Shown here piece after piece: positions 1 to 8,212 of a DNA stretch of 64,000 nt; the first letter of the stretch is position 1, and each line of letters begins with the position of its first letter. Origin of the DNA: Janthinobacterium sp. 344 (lineage in GTDB: Bacteria; Pseudomonadota; Gammaproteobacteria; Burkholderiales; Burkholderiaceae_D); contig NZ_FOKL01000002.1 of assembly GCF_900112025.1 (NCBI RefSeq), forward strand, positions 84,329-148,328. The letters run 5' to 3'. The translations under genes and the position numbers were made by a program. The notes beneath the pieces are model-generated. The model ran no database searches, was not told where the DNA came from, and saw only the letters and a list, made by a program, of their open reading frames with translations.

Positions 1-301
1 TGACCACCGTGACGGGCCCCGTCGGCATCAGGGTTTCCGCCGCGACGATGTGCTCGTGCGCGAGGAAAGGATTGGCCGAGCCATAGCAGCCGGGCCAGTC
101 CGGGCAACCGAGGCCGGAATCGGACAAGCGCGTAAAGCCGCCGAACATGATCAGGTCGACCGTCAGGAAGACGGCGATCCACACGAGCTTGCGGTATTTA
201 TTGGCGTCCGCGGACACCCATACCATGGTCAAAGGCAGCAGCGCCACCAGCAGACCTGTCAAGCCCAGCTGGGCCAGCGCGGAAAGATGCATCGTCGGCA
301 T
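1..301 (-). CDS. ctaA: Heme A synthase (CtaA/COX15), N-terminal fragment
   Basis: Only the first 100 residues lie in the window; the rest runs off the left edge. CtaA/COX15 hydroxylates and oxidises heme O to heme A in the inner membrane for cytochrome oxidase. The visible part begins MPTMHLSAL, has a first membrane segment at about residues 7-28, then a second ending in GGFTRLSDSGLGCPDWPGC, the conserved COX15 stretch after TM2 with its paired cysteines. The ATG at 301 follows GAGGAG at good spacing. It lies just downstream of SURF1 and the SCO-like gene on the same strand, as expected for an oxidase assembly operon. The start of the protein and the family are clear. Confidence 0.9.
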   Translation of the reverse strand, partial: MPTMHLSALAQLGLTGLLVALLPLTMVWVSADANKYRKLVWIAVFLTVDLIMFGGFTRLSDSGLGCPDWPGCYGSANPFLAHEHIVAAETLMPTGPVTVV

Positions 302-310
302 GCGGTCTCC

Positions 311-940
311 TCAACCGATCGCCGAAGCTTTGAGCAGCTTGGCGATGTCTTTCTTGACCTTGCTGGGGTCCGCGTCTTTCGGGAAGCGCATCATCAGGTT
401 GCCCAGTGGATCGATCAGATACAGGTGATCGGCCGCCTGGCCGCCCGGCTCCACGGGCAGCCACGCCTTCAGGGCGTCGCCATTCACGCGCAGCATGCTG
501 GTGCCGTCGAATTCACGCATCACCAGGGTGTCGAGCGGCTGCGCATCCGTCACCAGCCAGACCCGTTCGATGCGTTCGCGCTCCTTGCCCTGCATCAAAC
601 GCAATTGCTGCATTTCAAACAGCAGTTTCTTGCACGCCGCCTGGCAATCGGACGGTCCCGTTTGCAGCATCACCCACTTGCCCTTGAATTGCGCCAGCGG
701 CGCCGCCTCGCCGTCCAGTTGCGTCACGTGCAATTGTGCTTCCGGAATCGGGTGCAAACGCGGGTCGATGAGGGCGCCGTAATTGTTGCGGCCCGTGGGC
801 TTGATGATGTAATACGTGAAATACGAGGCGATGATGGGAAACGCGCACACGGCCACGACGGCCAGCAGTTTCCAGCGGCCCGTGTTCTGCGCCTGTTTAT
901 TGCTGCTGTCTTGCGTTGCTTCAGGGTTGTTTGTTTGCAC
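311..940 (-). CDS. SCO/SenC-like membrane-anchored thioredoxin-fold protein
   Basis: Predicted 209-residue protein with one N-terminal membrane anchor (about residues 25-45) and a periplasmic domain. It keeps the SCO copper-ligand pattern: C99 and C103 in a CxxxC motif (DCQAACKK) and a later His in DHLYLIDPLGN. SCO proteins deliver copper to, or reduce, the CuA site of oxidase subunit II. It lacks the proline after the second Cys that classical SCO proteins have. I prefer the GTG at 940 because AGGA lies seven bases upstream. A TTG at 961 would add seven residues but has no SD sequence. The gene overlaps the end of SURF1 by about 20 bases, which suggests translational coupling. Confidence 0.8.
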   Translation of the reverse strand: MQTNNPEATQDSSNKQAQNTGRWKLLAVVAVCAFPIIASYFTYYIIKPTGRNNYGALIDPRLHPIPEAQLHVTQLDGEAAPLAQFKGKWVMLQTGPSDCQAACKKLLFEMQQLRLMQGKERERIERVWLVTDAQPLDTLVMREFDGTSMLRVNGDALKAWLPVEPGGQAADHLYLIDPLGNLMMRFPKDADPSKVKKDIAKLLKASAIG

Positions 941-1679
941 GTCGAAATCCTGTAAAGACAAAAAATAAAAAAGCCATCAGTGCCAGTGCGTACCACTGGA
1001 ATGCATAGCCGCGGTGCTTGTCGGCGCCCAGGTCGGGTGCCGGCCAGTCGCGCACGGGAAGCTGGCCGGAGGCTGGCGCCGCTGCTGAAGGATCAACTGG
1101 ATCAACTGTTTGTTCGAGAATGAGGGGCTGCAAGGCCAGACCGCTGGCCTGGGCCAGCTGGCCGACATCGGCATTTTGCACGATGGCGTGTGGCGCCAGC
1201 GGCGGCGCCGCGCCCAGTTCCATCACATGGCCCGCGTTCAGGCGCGCGATGCCGTGAATGGTGACGGTGCCGGCCGGCGTGGCGTAGTCGGGGATGCGCG
1301 TGCGCTCGGCATTGTTGCGCGGCAACCAGCCCTGCGCCACCAGCACGTGCATGGCGGAACCGTCGATCTGGAATGGCGTGAGCACGTGAAAGCCCGCCTG
1401 GCCCTGGTAGGGGCGGTTGTCCAGGTACACCGTCCAGGCAGGCACGAAATGGCCCGTGACGGTGACGCGGCGATATTCGATCGCCTGCGCGTCGGCCAGC
1501 GTCAAGGGCGCGGCGGTCAAGGCCAGGGGCGCGGCCTGGTTGCCCGCTGCCAGCCGGGCGGCGCGCGCCAGCTTGTCATCGCCACGGCGCTGCTGCCATT
1601 GCGCCAAAGAAATCCCCAACGCCACCAGTAGCAGCATTACAACAAATGGAATCCATCTAAAATGGAAGCGGATACGCAT
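921..1679 (-). CDS. SURF1 family cytochrome oxidase assembly protein
   Basis: A 252-residue protein with the SURF1 layout: a TM near residues 9-25 (WIPFVVMLLLVALGISLAQW), a periplasmic domain with YRRVTVTGHF, YLDNRPYQGQAGFHVLTPF and VAQGWLPRN, and a C-terminal TM near residues 225-245. SURF1 proteins help insert heme a into oxidase subunit I. The ATG at 1679 is preceded by GAGGAGG about ten bases away. It is the first gene of the SURF1 - SCO-like - ctaA run and is divergent from the DUF2909 gene, whose start is only 36 bases away. Confidence 0.93.
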   Translation of the reverse strand: MRIRFHFRWIPFVVMLLLVALGISLAQWQQRRGDDKLARAARLAAGNQAAPLALTAAPLTLADAQAIEYRRVTVTGHFVPAWTVYLDNRPYQGQAGFHVLTPFQIDGSAMHVLVAQGWLPRNNAERTRIPDYATPAGTVTIHGIARLNAGHVMELGAAPPLAPHAIVQNADVGQLAQASGLALQPLILEQTVDPVDPSAAAPASGQLPVRDWPAPDLGADKHRGYAFQWYALALMAFLFFVFTGFRRANKQP

Positions 1680-1715
1680 TACAATGAAACCTCCTCAAGC
1701 CTGGCGCTATCATCC

Positions 1716-1916
1716 ATGAAAATCCTCGTTGCCATCGCCTTTATCCTGATCCTGGGCAGCCTGGGCTCGGCCCTGTTCTTCCTGATGCGCGACAAGGGCA
1801 AGAGCAACCGCACCGTGCAGGCGCTGGCCCTGCGCGTGGGCTTGTCGATCACCCTGTTTTTGCTGATCCTGCTGGCGCATCATCTGGGTTACATCCAGCC
1901 GACGGGCATACATTAA
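1716..1916 (+). CDS. DUF2909 family twin-transmembrane protein
   Basis: A 66-residue protein starting MKILVAIAFILILGSLGSAL, with two hydrophobic helices (about residues 2-22 and 40-58) joined by a charged RDKGKSN loop. This matches the small DUF2909 family found beside cytochrome oxidase genes in betaproteobacteria. An accessory role in oxidase assembly or stability is inferred only from position. An in-frame ATG at 1662 would add a polar tail across the SURF1 start and is not favoured. A bidirectional terminator follows the gene. Confidence 0.8.
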   Translation: MKILVAIAFILILGSLGSALFFLMRDKGKSNRTVQALALRVGLSITLFLLILLAHHLGYIQPTGIH

Positions 1917-1921
1917 CGGCT

Positions 1922-1948
1922 GGGGTCAGACCCGACGGGTCTGACCCC
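1922..1948. repeat. 27-bp palindrome GGGGTCAGACCCG-A-CGGGTCTGACCCC
   Basis: Two perfect 13-base arms flank a single central A, starting six bases after the DUF2909 stop codon. There is no T-tract after it, so it is not an ordinary terminator. A related GCTGGGGTCAG element follows the gene ending at 59748. I infer a dispersed, REP-like intergenic element; its function is unknown. Confidence 0.75.
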
Positions 1949-1992
1949 GTTGCCAACGACGTTGCTTGCTTAGCAAAATTCTTCACACTAAG

Positions 1993-2031
1993 AAAAAAGC
2001 CGTACCCAGGATGTCCCGGTACGGCTTTTTT
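1993..2031. terminator. Bidirectional intrinsic terminator
   Basis: Arms AAAAAAGCCGTACC (1993-2006) and GGTACGGCTTTTTT (2018-2031) enclose an 11-base loop. A-runs and T-runs flank both sides, so it can end DUF2909 transcripts on plus and the cox operon after ctaE on minus. Confidence 0.9.
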
Positions 2032-2077
2032 TTATGGTGCAGGCGCAAGCGTCAACGGCGCGCGCCCTGCCCCGCCA

Positions 2078-2938
2078 TTATAACCAATACACGACCACGT
2101 ACAGGCCCAGCCAGACGACGTCGACAAAGTGCCAGTACCAGGCGGCGCCTTCGAAGCCGAAGTGGTGCTCGGGCGTGAAGTGGCCTTTCAGCACGCGGTA
2201 CAGGATGACGGACAGCATGATGGCGCCCAGGGTCACGTGGAAGCCGTGGAAACCCGTCAGCATGAAGAAGGTGGCGCCATAGATGCCCGACGTCAATTTC
2301 AGGTTCAGCTCGCTGTAGGCATGCACATATTCATACACCTGGAAGCCCATGAAGATGGCGCCCAGCAAGATCGTGGCGAACAGGAACAGCGCCGTCATGC
2401 TGCGGTGGCCGGCGCGCAGCGCGTGGTGCGAGATGGTCAGCGTCACGCCCGACAGCAGCAGCAGGGCCGTGTTGATGGTCGGGATCCAGAACGGCGTCAT
2501 GGTGGTGAATTCCTGCACCGTGCCGGCCGGCCCCGTGTTGCCCCAGTGGGCGGCGAAATCGGGCCAGATGACCTTGTGGTCCAGGTCGGCCAGCCATGGC
2601 ATGGAAATGCTGCGCGCATAGAACAGGGCGCCGAAGAAGGCGGCGAAGAACATGACTTCCGAAAAGATGAACCAGCTCATGCTCCAGCGGAAGGAATGGT
2701 CGATGCGCTCGCTGTACAGGCCCTGCTCCGACTCGCTGATGGCGTCGCCGAACCAGAAATACAGCACCAGCAGGATGCCGGCGATGCCCAGGTAATTGAC
2801 GTAGGGGCCCCAGGACACATCATTGACCCAGGCCGAGGCGCCGATCATGGTCAGCAGCAGGCTGGCGCCGCCCAGCATCGGCCAGCGCGACGGCCCCGGC
2901 ACGAAATAATAAGGTGCGGCGGCGTGGTTGGAACTCAT
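2078..2938 (-). CDS. ctaE: Cytochrome c oxidase subunit III
   Basis: A 286-residue integral membrane protein of the aa3-type oxidase, with seven hydrophobic segments. Recognisable subunit III stretches include FSEVMFFAAFFGALFYAR, TINTALLLLSGVTLT, HGFHVTLGAIMLS and the C-terminal WHFVDVVWLGLYVVVYW. Three ATG codons occur in a row (2944, 2941, 2938). The last lies six bases after GAGGAG and is the likely start. It is the last gene of the coxB-ctaD-ctaG-ctaE operon before the shared terminator. Confidence 0.96.
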   Translation of the reverse strand: MSSNHAAAPYYFVPGPSRWPMLGGASLLLTMIGASAWVNDVSWGPYVNYLGIAGILLVLYFWFGDAISESEQGLYSERIDHSFRWSMSWFIFSEVMFFAAFFGALFYARSISMPWLADLDHKVIWPDFAAHWGNTGPAGTVQEFTTMTPFWIPTINTALLLLSGVTLTISHHALRAGHRSMTALFLFATILLGAIFMGFQVYEYVHAYSELNLKLTSGIYGATFFMLTGFHGFHVTLGAIMLSVILYRVLKGHFTPEHHFGFEGAAWYWHFVDVVWLGLYVVVYWL

Positions 2939-3002
2939 CATCATCTCCTCAAAAACTTGTAGGGTGGTTTTTATATGTTATAGATATCGATGCAGCAAAA
3001 AA

Positions 3003-3209
3003 TCATGAGACAGCGAATTTCACGACGGTAATGAGCACGCCAATCAGGCACGCCACCACCAGGAAACCGGCGATAACGATGTGCACGGGATTGAGCTTGG
3101 CTGAATCCGTATCGAAATCGCTCTTGCGGCGCAGCCCCGTGAACGACCACACGACGGCGCGCAGCGAATACAGGAACGACGCTTTCTCGGGTGGCTTGGC
3201 TTGGCCCAT
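3003..3209 (-). CDS. DUF2970 family small membrane protein
   Basis: A 68-residue protein: a cytosolic N-terminus, the conserved stretch SLRAVVWSFTGLRRKSDF, then one C-terminal TM (about residues 44-66). This fits DUF2970, a short family that sits between ctaG and ctaE in many Burkholderiales. The start ATG at 3209 follows AGGAG. Its function is not established; linkage suggests a role in oxidase assembly or stability. Confidence 0.85.
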   Translation of the reverse strand: MGQAKPPEKASFLYSLRAVVWSFTGLRRKSDFDTDSAKLNPVHIVIAGFLVVACLIGVLITVVKFAVS

Positions 3210-3218
3210 GGCGCTCTC

Positions 3219-3800
3219 CTATTGGACGGCCGGCGTCTGAGCCTGGCTCAGACCGGCAATCTCGAAAAACGTGTACGACAGGGTGATGGTTTTCACCTCT
3301 TTCGGCAGGGCCGGATCGAGGAAGAACACCACCGGCATCTGCCGCGCTTCGTGCGCCTTCAAGGTCTGCTGCTTGAAGCAGAAACACTCGACCTTCTTGA
3401 AGTGCGGCGTCGCACTCTGCGGTGCGTAGCTGGGAATGGCTTGCGCGTTCACCACGCGGTTTTGCGTGTTGACCACTTCATACATGACTGTGACCAGCTC
3501 GCCCGGATGCACTTGCATGCTCGACACGGTCGGGCGGAAGCGCCACGGTCCCTGCGCATTGCCGTCGAACTCGACGGTGATGCTGCGCGTCGTGTCGACC
3601 TGGGTATTGTTGTCGTAGGCCACGGTGCCGTCTTTTTGCGTCAGCACGTTGATGCCCATCACTTCGCAAATCTGCTTGTAGACGGGAATCAGGGCATAGC
3701 CAAAGCCGAACATCAGGACGGCAATGACGAGCAGCTTGCCCAGCATCTTGCGGTTCAGGCCGCGTGTTTCCTGTTGCACGGGCGTCGTCACGTCAGCCAC
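3219..3800 (-). CDS. ctaG: Cytochrome c oxidase assembly protein CtaG (Cox11-type copper chaperone)
   Basis: A 193-residue Cox11 homologue with an N-terminal membrane anchor (about residues 21-40) and a periplasmic immunoglobulin-like domain. The copper-binding CFCF motif is present (C139 and C141, in KVECFCFKQQTL). Cox11/CtaG delivers copper to the CuB site of subunit I. The start appears to be GTG at 3800, overlapping the end of the upstream 35-codon gene by 13 bases, so the two are probably translationally coupled. The gene sits in the usual ctaD - small protein - ctaG - DUF2970 - ctaE order. Confidence 0.95.
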   Translation of the reverse strand: MADVTTPVQQETRGLNRKMLGKLLVIAVLMFGFGYALIPVYKQICEVMGINVLTQKDGTVAYDNNTQVDTTRSITVEFDGNAQGPWRFRPTVSSMQVHPGELVTVMYEVVNTQNRVVNAQAIPSYAPQSATPHFKKVECFCFKQQTLKAHEARQMPVVFFLDPALPKEVKTITLSYTFFEIAGLSQAQTPAVQ

Positions 3801-3895
3801 AGCCGCTTGGCGAACACGGACAGGAAGAAGAAGGCCGCCAGGGCGGCCAGTATCAGCCCGGTGCGCAGATTGTTCGGTTTCTTACGTTCGGTCAT
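3788..3895 (-). CDS. Cytochrome oxidase small assembly protein (35 residues)
   Basis: A 35-codon frame: ATG at 3895, then MTERKKPNNLRTGL, one hydrophobic helix (LILAALAAFFFLSVF) and a basic end RLWLT. Its size, its position between ctaD and ctaG, and its overlap with the ctaG start match the tiny membrane protein annotated as an oxidase small assembly protein in related genomes. It is easily missed because it is so short. Identity rests on position and shape. Confidence 0.8.
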   Translation of the reverse strand: MTERKKPNNLRTGLILAALAAFFFLSVFAKRLWLT

Positions 3896-3945
3896 GACAG
3901 GCACTCTATTCAAGACGGGCCGCGCGACACGCGGCCCGGGCTACC

Positions 3946-5544
3946 TCATTTCACGGTCGGCGGCGTTTCAAACGTGTGGAACGGGGCCGGGCTTGGCACG
4001 GTCCATTCCAGGCCTTCCGCGCCTTCCCATGGTTTCGCCGGGGCAGCCTTGCCGCCGCGAATGGTCGGCAAGACCACGAACAGCAGGAAGTAGACTTGCA
4101 TCAGGCCGAAACCGAAGGCACCGATCGAGGCGATCATATTGAAATCCGTGAACTGCGCCGGATAGTCGGCGTAGCGGCGCGGCATGCCGGCCAGGCCCAG
4201 GAAGTGCATCGGGAAGAAGGTCACGTTGAAGGTGATCAGGGACAGCCAGAAGTGGATCTTGCCGCGCGTCTCGTTGTACATGTGGCCCGTCCATTTCGGC
4301 GACCAGTAGTAGAAACCGGCGAACAGGGCGAACAGCGAACCGGCCACCAGCACGTAGTGGAAATGCGCCACCACGTAATAGGTATCCTGCAGCTGGATGT
4401 CGATCGGCGTGACGGCCAGGATCAGGCCGGTAAAACCACCCATGGTGAAGACGAAGATGAAGCCCACCGAGAACAGCATCGGCGTCTCGAACGTCATGGA
4501 ACCCTTCCACATGGTGGCGATCCAGTTGAACACTTTCACGCCCGTCGGCACGGCGATCAGCATGGTCGCGTACATGAAGAACAGCTGGCTCGTCACCGGC
4601 ATGCCGGTGGTAAACATGTGGTGCGCCCAGACGATGAAGGACAAGATCGCGATCGAGGCCGTGGCATACACCATCGAGGCGTAGCCGAACAGCGGCTTGC
4701 GGGCAAAGGCCGGCAGGATCTGCGAGACGATGCCGAAGGCCGGCAGAATCATGATGTAGACCTCGGGGTGGCCGAAGAACCAGAAGATGTGCTGGTACAT
4801 GACGGGGTCGCCGCCGCCTGCCGCGTTAAAGAAGGAGGTGCCGAAATGGCGGTCCGTCAGGGTCATGGTGATGGCGCCGGCCAGCACGGGCATGACGGCG
4901 ATCAGCAGGTAGGCCGTGATCAGCCAGGTCCAGCAGAACATCGGCATTTTCATCAGGGTCATGCCCGGTGCGCGCATGTTCAGGATGGTGACGATGATGT
5001 TGATCGACCCCATGATGGACGAGGCGCCCATCAAGTGCATGGCGAAAATGGCCATGTCCATGCCGGGGCCCATCTGCGTCGACAGCGGCGCGTACAGGGT
5101 CCAGCCGGCGGCCGTGGCGCCGCCGGGCACGAGGAAGGACGTGGCCAGCAGGATGGCGGCCGGCGGCAGCAGCCAGAACGAGAAGTTGTTCATGCGCGCA
5201 AACGCCATGTCGGACGCGCCCACTTGCAGCGGGATCATCCAGTTGGCGTAGCCGACGAAGGCCGGCATGATGGCGCCGAACACCATCACCAGGCCGTGCA
5301 TGGTGGTCAGCTGGTTGAAGAATTCCGGGTGAAAGAATTGCAGGCCTGGATGAAACAGTTCCGTGCGTATCATCAGGGCCAGCACGCCGCCGGACAGCAG
5401 CATGATGAACGAAAACCACAGGTACAAGGTACCGATATCCTTGTGGTTGGTGGCAAACAGCCAGCGGCGCAGGCCTGTCGGGTGGTCGTGGGCGTGGTCG
5501 TGATCGTGACCGGCGTGGTCCAAGGTGCTCGTGCTCGTACTCAT
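3946..5544 (-). CDS. ctaD: Cytochrome c oxidase subunit I
   Basis: A 532-residue heme-copper oxidase catalytic subunit with twelve hydrophobic helices. Diagnostic stretches: GHPEVY, holding CuB ligand H259 and the cross-linked Y263; the His pair H308/H309 in WAHHMFTTG; and [11 protein letters not shown] near the heme ligands. The N-terminus has a His/Asp-rich run ([13 protein letters not shown]), which might bind metal but is common in this family. The ATG at 5544 follows AGGAG. It lies 13 bases downstream of coxB in one operon. Confidence 0.97.
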   Translation of the reverse strand: MSTSTSTLDHAGHDHDHAHDHPTGLRRWLFATNHKDIGTLYLWFSFIMLLSGGVLALMIRTELFHPGLQFFHPEFFNQLTTMHGLVMVFGAIMPAFVGYANWMIPLQVGASDMAFARMNNFSFWLLPPAAILLATSFLVPGGATAAGWTLYAPLSTQMGPGMDMAIFAMHLMGASSIMGSINIIVTILNMRAPGMTLMKMPMFCWTWLITAYLLIAVMPVLAGAITMTLTDRHFGTSFFNAAGGGDPVMYQHIFWFFGHPEVYIMILPAFGIVSQILPAFARKPLFGYASMVYATASIAILSFIVWAHHMFTTGMPVTSQLFFMYATMLIAVPTGVKVFNWIATMWKGSMTFETPMLFSVGFIFVFTMGGFTGLILAVTPIDIQLQDTYYVVAHFHYVLVAGSLFALFAGFYYWSPKWTGHMYNETRGKIHFWLSLITFNVTFFPMHFLGLAGMPRRYADYPAQFTDFNMIASIGAFGFGLMQVYFLLFVVLPTIRGGKAAPAKPWEGAEGLEWTVPSPAPFHTFETPPTVK

Positions 5545-5557
5545 ATGCGGCTCCTAA

Positions 5558-6766
5558 TTACTTGCGTGCAGCCACGATTTCGGCTGGTTGAACGATGTTC
5601 TCTTCGGCCTTGTTCGACCAGGAATTGCGCGTGTAAGTGATCACTGCGGCAATTTCCGTGTCGGACAGCTGTTTCCAGGCAGGCATTTCGGCCGGGAACT
5701 TGCCGCTCTTTTGCCCGTTCAGCAAGACATGGATCTGTTCCGCTTTCGGACCGTTCACCACGGCAGAGCCATCGAGCGCGGCAAACGCGCCCGGCACTCC
5801 CTTGCCCGTCGCCTGGTGGCAGACCACGCAGTTGGCCGCATACACTTTCTCGCCCTTGACCTTCAACTCGTCGATGGTCCACACCTTGCTTGGATCATCA
5901 GCCAGTGCGGCCATTTCCTTTTGTTTTACATCAACCCAGGCCTTGTAATCATCGGCTGAGACGACCTTGACGACGATGGGCATGAAGGCATGCTCCTTGC
6001 CGCACAGCTCGGCGCAATTGCCGCGGAAGGTGCCGATATGGTCGGCCTTGAACCAGGTGTCGCGCACGAAGCCGGGGATGGCATCCTGCTTCACGCCAAA
6101 GGCGGGCACGGACCAGGCGTGGATGACGTCGTTGGCCGTCAGCACCATGCGGATCTTCTTGTTGACCGGCACCACGACTTCGTTGTCGACTTCGATCAGG
6201 TAGTTTTCGCCGCGTTTTTCTGTCGGCGGCGCGCCGGGCGCGCCCACTTGCGAGCGCGGCGTGGCCAGGTTGGACAGGAAGGAAATGCCTTCGCCCTCGC
6301 CTTTCAGGTAGTCATAGCCCCATTTCCACTGCATGCCGGTGGCCTTGATGGTGATGTCGGCGTTCGAGGTGTCTTTCATGCCGACCACGGTGCGCGTGGC
6401 AGGCAGGGCCATGCCGATGACGATCAGGAAAGGCACGACGGTCCAGGCGATCTCGACGGTGGTGCTTTCGTGGAAAGTGGCCGGTTTGTGGCCCAGGGAC
6501 TTGCGGTGCTTGAAGATGGAATAAAACATGACGCCGAAGACGGCCACGAAGATCACCAGGCAGATGATCATCATCCAGGTGTGCAAATCGTAGATTTCAT
6601 GGGCGATCTGTGTCGCCGGCGGTTGCAGATTCATTTCGAACGGCACGGGACCGCCGGTGCCGGGATAGGTGCTGGCAGCGGGTGCCGCCGTGGCCCATCG
6701 CCCGATGCCAAACGCTGTCAAAGACAGCCCGAGCAGCAACGATTGAAGTCGCTTTGCATGTTTCAT
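5558..6766 (-). CDS. coxB: Cytochrome c oxidase subunit II with C-terminal cytochrome c domain
   Basis: A 402-residue subunit II. A signal-like N-terminus is followed by two TM helices (about residues 65-90 and 110-130) and the periplasmic cupredoxin domain with the CuA ligands C251, C255, H259 and M262 in NCAELCGKEHAFM. A fused c-type cytochrome domain follows, with heme motif CVVCH (C313, C316, H317) and likely axial M361. The fusion is typical of caa3-type oxidases, in which electrons enter through the tethered heme. The chosen start is MKHAKRLQ at 6766. The frame stays open upstream to 7087, but that part has no membrane or domain features and is probably 5' leader. Confidence 0.95.
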   Translation of the reverse strand: MKHAKRLQSLLLGLSLTAFGIGRWATAAPAASTYPGTGGPVPFEMNLQPPATQIAHEIYDLHTWMMIICLVIFVAVFGVMFYSIFKHRKSLGHKPATFHESTTVEIAWTVVPFLIVIGMALPATRTVVGMKDTSNADITIKATGMQWKWGYDYLKGEGEGISFLSNLATPRSQVGAPGAPPTEKRGENYLIEVDNEVVVPVNKKIRMVLTANDVIHAWSVPAFGVKQDAIPGFVRDTWFKADHIGTFRGNCAELCGKEHAFMPIVVKVVSADDYKAWVDVKQKEMAALADDPSKVWTIDELKVKGEKVYAANCVVCHQATGKGVPGAFAALDGSAVVNGPKAEQIHVLLNGQKSGKFPAEMPAWKQLSDTEIAAVITYTRNSWSNKAEENIVQPAEIVAARK

Positions 6767-7093
6767 GTTTTCCCCAACCACCCAAAAATAATGATATTTT
6801 AAACGGCTGCGGATTTCTCCGTACTGGACCGCTGCCGCTCCTCCATGAAAGCACCACGGCCAAAACACGGCCACGGGCGTCAAGCACCAGCGAATTCCAT
6901 GCTGGCTGCCGTGCCAGAAACGCTGGCCGACCACCATGCTGGAACCCTGTTTTTCTTCCCCACGCTGAAACGGTCCTGTGTGGAAGATGGTTACTATACT
7001 AATGCAGTAACTTCCAATAAGTCTTGCTTTGTTTTTTTTATTTTGTATGCAGCCCTTGTTTTTTTCAATTAGCAAGCTGACAAACAATCAACG

Positions 7094-7123
7094 ATTATAA
7101 TCAAGTAAACTTGAATCCATCAA
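7094..7123 (-). promoter_or_regulatory. Candidate sigma-70 promoter of the cox operon
   Basis: Read on minus, TTGATG (7123-7118) and TATAAT (7099-7094) are separated by 18 bases in an AT-rich stretch of the 465-base gap between coxB and the methyltransferase. Transcription would start near 7087, giving a leader of about 320 bases before coxB. I see no other convincing gene or stem-loop in 6767-7231. Confidence 0.5.
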
Positions 7124-7231
7124 GCAATAATCGGCATTGTGCGCGCCCATCTCCTGGCCGCCGTCCGCTTTGCAACGCTTGCTGCAACAGCGCCATGCGG
7201 ATGGCGACCAAGTATCGGTTTCTTTAGGGTT

Positions 7232-8155
7232 TTATCGGGGTTTTCTCGGCAGGTCGAAACGGATGATGGCCTCGCCATCGCGCGTCACGCGCGGCGCCGG
7301 ACGGAAGGCGTGGCCGTAGATAATCTCGAAACTCAGGCCCAGCTTGCCATCGGGACGGCGCATCTTTTCCAGGGCGGCCAGCATGCGCTGCCAGGCCGCC
7401 TTGCCCATCAGGCCGCGCCGGCGCGTGCTCAACGGGTTGCCGCCGAAGGCACGCACGTCCGCCAGCAGTTTTTGCGGCGTGTCGTAGGTGACGGTGATGA
7501 TCTCCATGTCCAGCACGGGCGTGGAAAAGCCCGTCTCGACCAGCATGTCGCCAAAGTCGTGCATGTCGACAAAGGGCAAGGCATGCGGATATAAATCGGC
7601 CTCGGCAAAGGCGTCGCGCACTTCGCGGAAGGTGTCGGGGCCGAAACACGAAAACATCAGCAAGCCATCGAGGCGCAGCGCGCGGCGCCATTCGGCAAAC
7701 ACGCGGTCGGGCTGGGCATGCCAGTGCAGCGCCAGGTTCGACCAGACGAGGTCGATGCTGCTGGGCGCCAGCGGCAGGTCGCCCAGGTCGCCGCACAACA
7801 AGTCCACGCCCGCCTTGGCTGGCAACAATTTACTGAGGAACTGGTTCAGGCCGGCCAGTTTCGACGCGGGCGCGCGCGCCGCCTGCATCATCGCTTGCGC
7901 TGCATCGAGGCCGATGATCTGCGCGGCGGGATAATCCTTGTGCAACTGCGCCAGGTCGGCGCCGGGGCCGCAGCCCGCGTCGAGCACCCGGCGCGGCGTG
8001 ATTTTCACCAGCTCCAGGCGCTCGTGCATGCGTGCCGACACTTCCCGGCGCAGGAAGTCCGACGGCGCGATGCGCGCCGGGCGGGAAAAGAAATCGCGTA
8101 CTTGCACCGCATCGATGGGCGCGCTCATTTTGGGCGGAGTGGTGGGAACTGGCAT
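7232..8155 (-). CDS. SAM-dependent methyltransferase, BioC-like
   Basis: About 307 residues. It has a class I methyltransferase core: motif I VLDAGCGPGADL, then IGLDAAQAMM, CGDLGDLPLAPSSIDLVWSNLALHW, and DGLLMFSCFGPDTFREV. The last is the stretch usually seen in BioC, the malonyl-ACP O-methyltransferase that primes pimeloyl synthesis for biotin. No other biotin genes are in view, so the substrate is inferred. The start may be ATG 8155 or ATG 8128 (MSAPID); neither has a clear SD sequence. It is divergent from comF, 57 bases away. Confidence 0.75.
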   Translation of the reverse strand: MPVPTTPPKMSAPIDAVQVRDFFSRPARIAPSDFLRREVSARMHERLELVKITPRRVLDAGCGPGADLAQLHKDYPAAQIIGLDAAQAMMQAARAPASKLAGLNQFLSKLLPAKAGVDLLCGDLGDLPLAPSSIDLVWSNLALHWHAQPDRVFAEWRRALRLDGLLMFSCFGPDTFREVRDAFAEADLYPHALPFVDMHDFGDMLVETGFSTPVLDMEIITVTYDTPQKLLADVRAFGGNPLSTRRRGLMGKAAWQRMLAALEKMRRPDGKLGLSFEIIYGHAFRPAPRVTRDGEAIIRFDLPRKPR

Positions 8156-8212
8156 GTTGAATCGGGTGAGGTGAGATAATGTCGGCAGTGTACATGGAAC
8201 GACGCCATCGCG

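Noticed and set aside
1922..1948. Palindrome as an intrinsic terminator
   Set aside because: No T-tract follows and the loop would be too tight; a clear terminator lies 45 bases further on.
3976..5640. Plus-strand frame of about 550 codons opposite ctaD
   Set aside because: It is a shadow of the subunit I gene; low-complexity His/Gln/Arg sequence with no motif.
6767..7087. N-terminal extension of subunit II by about 107 codons
   Set aside because: The extension has no signal, TM or family similarity and crosses the candidate promoter region; MKHAKRLQ gives the normal subunit II start.
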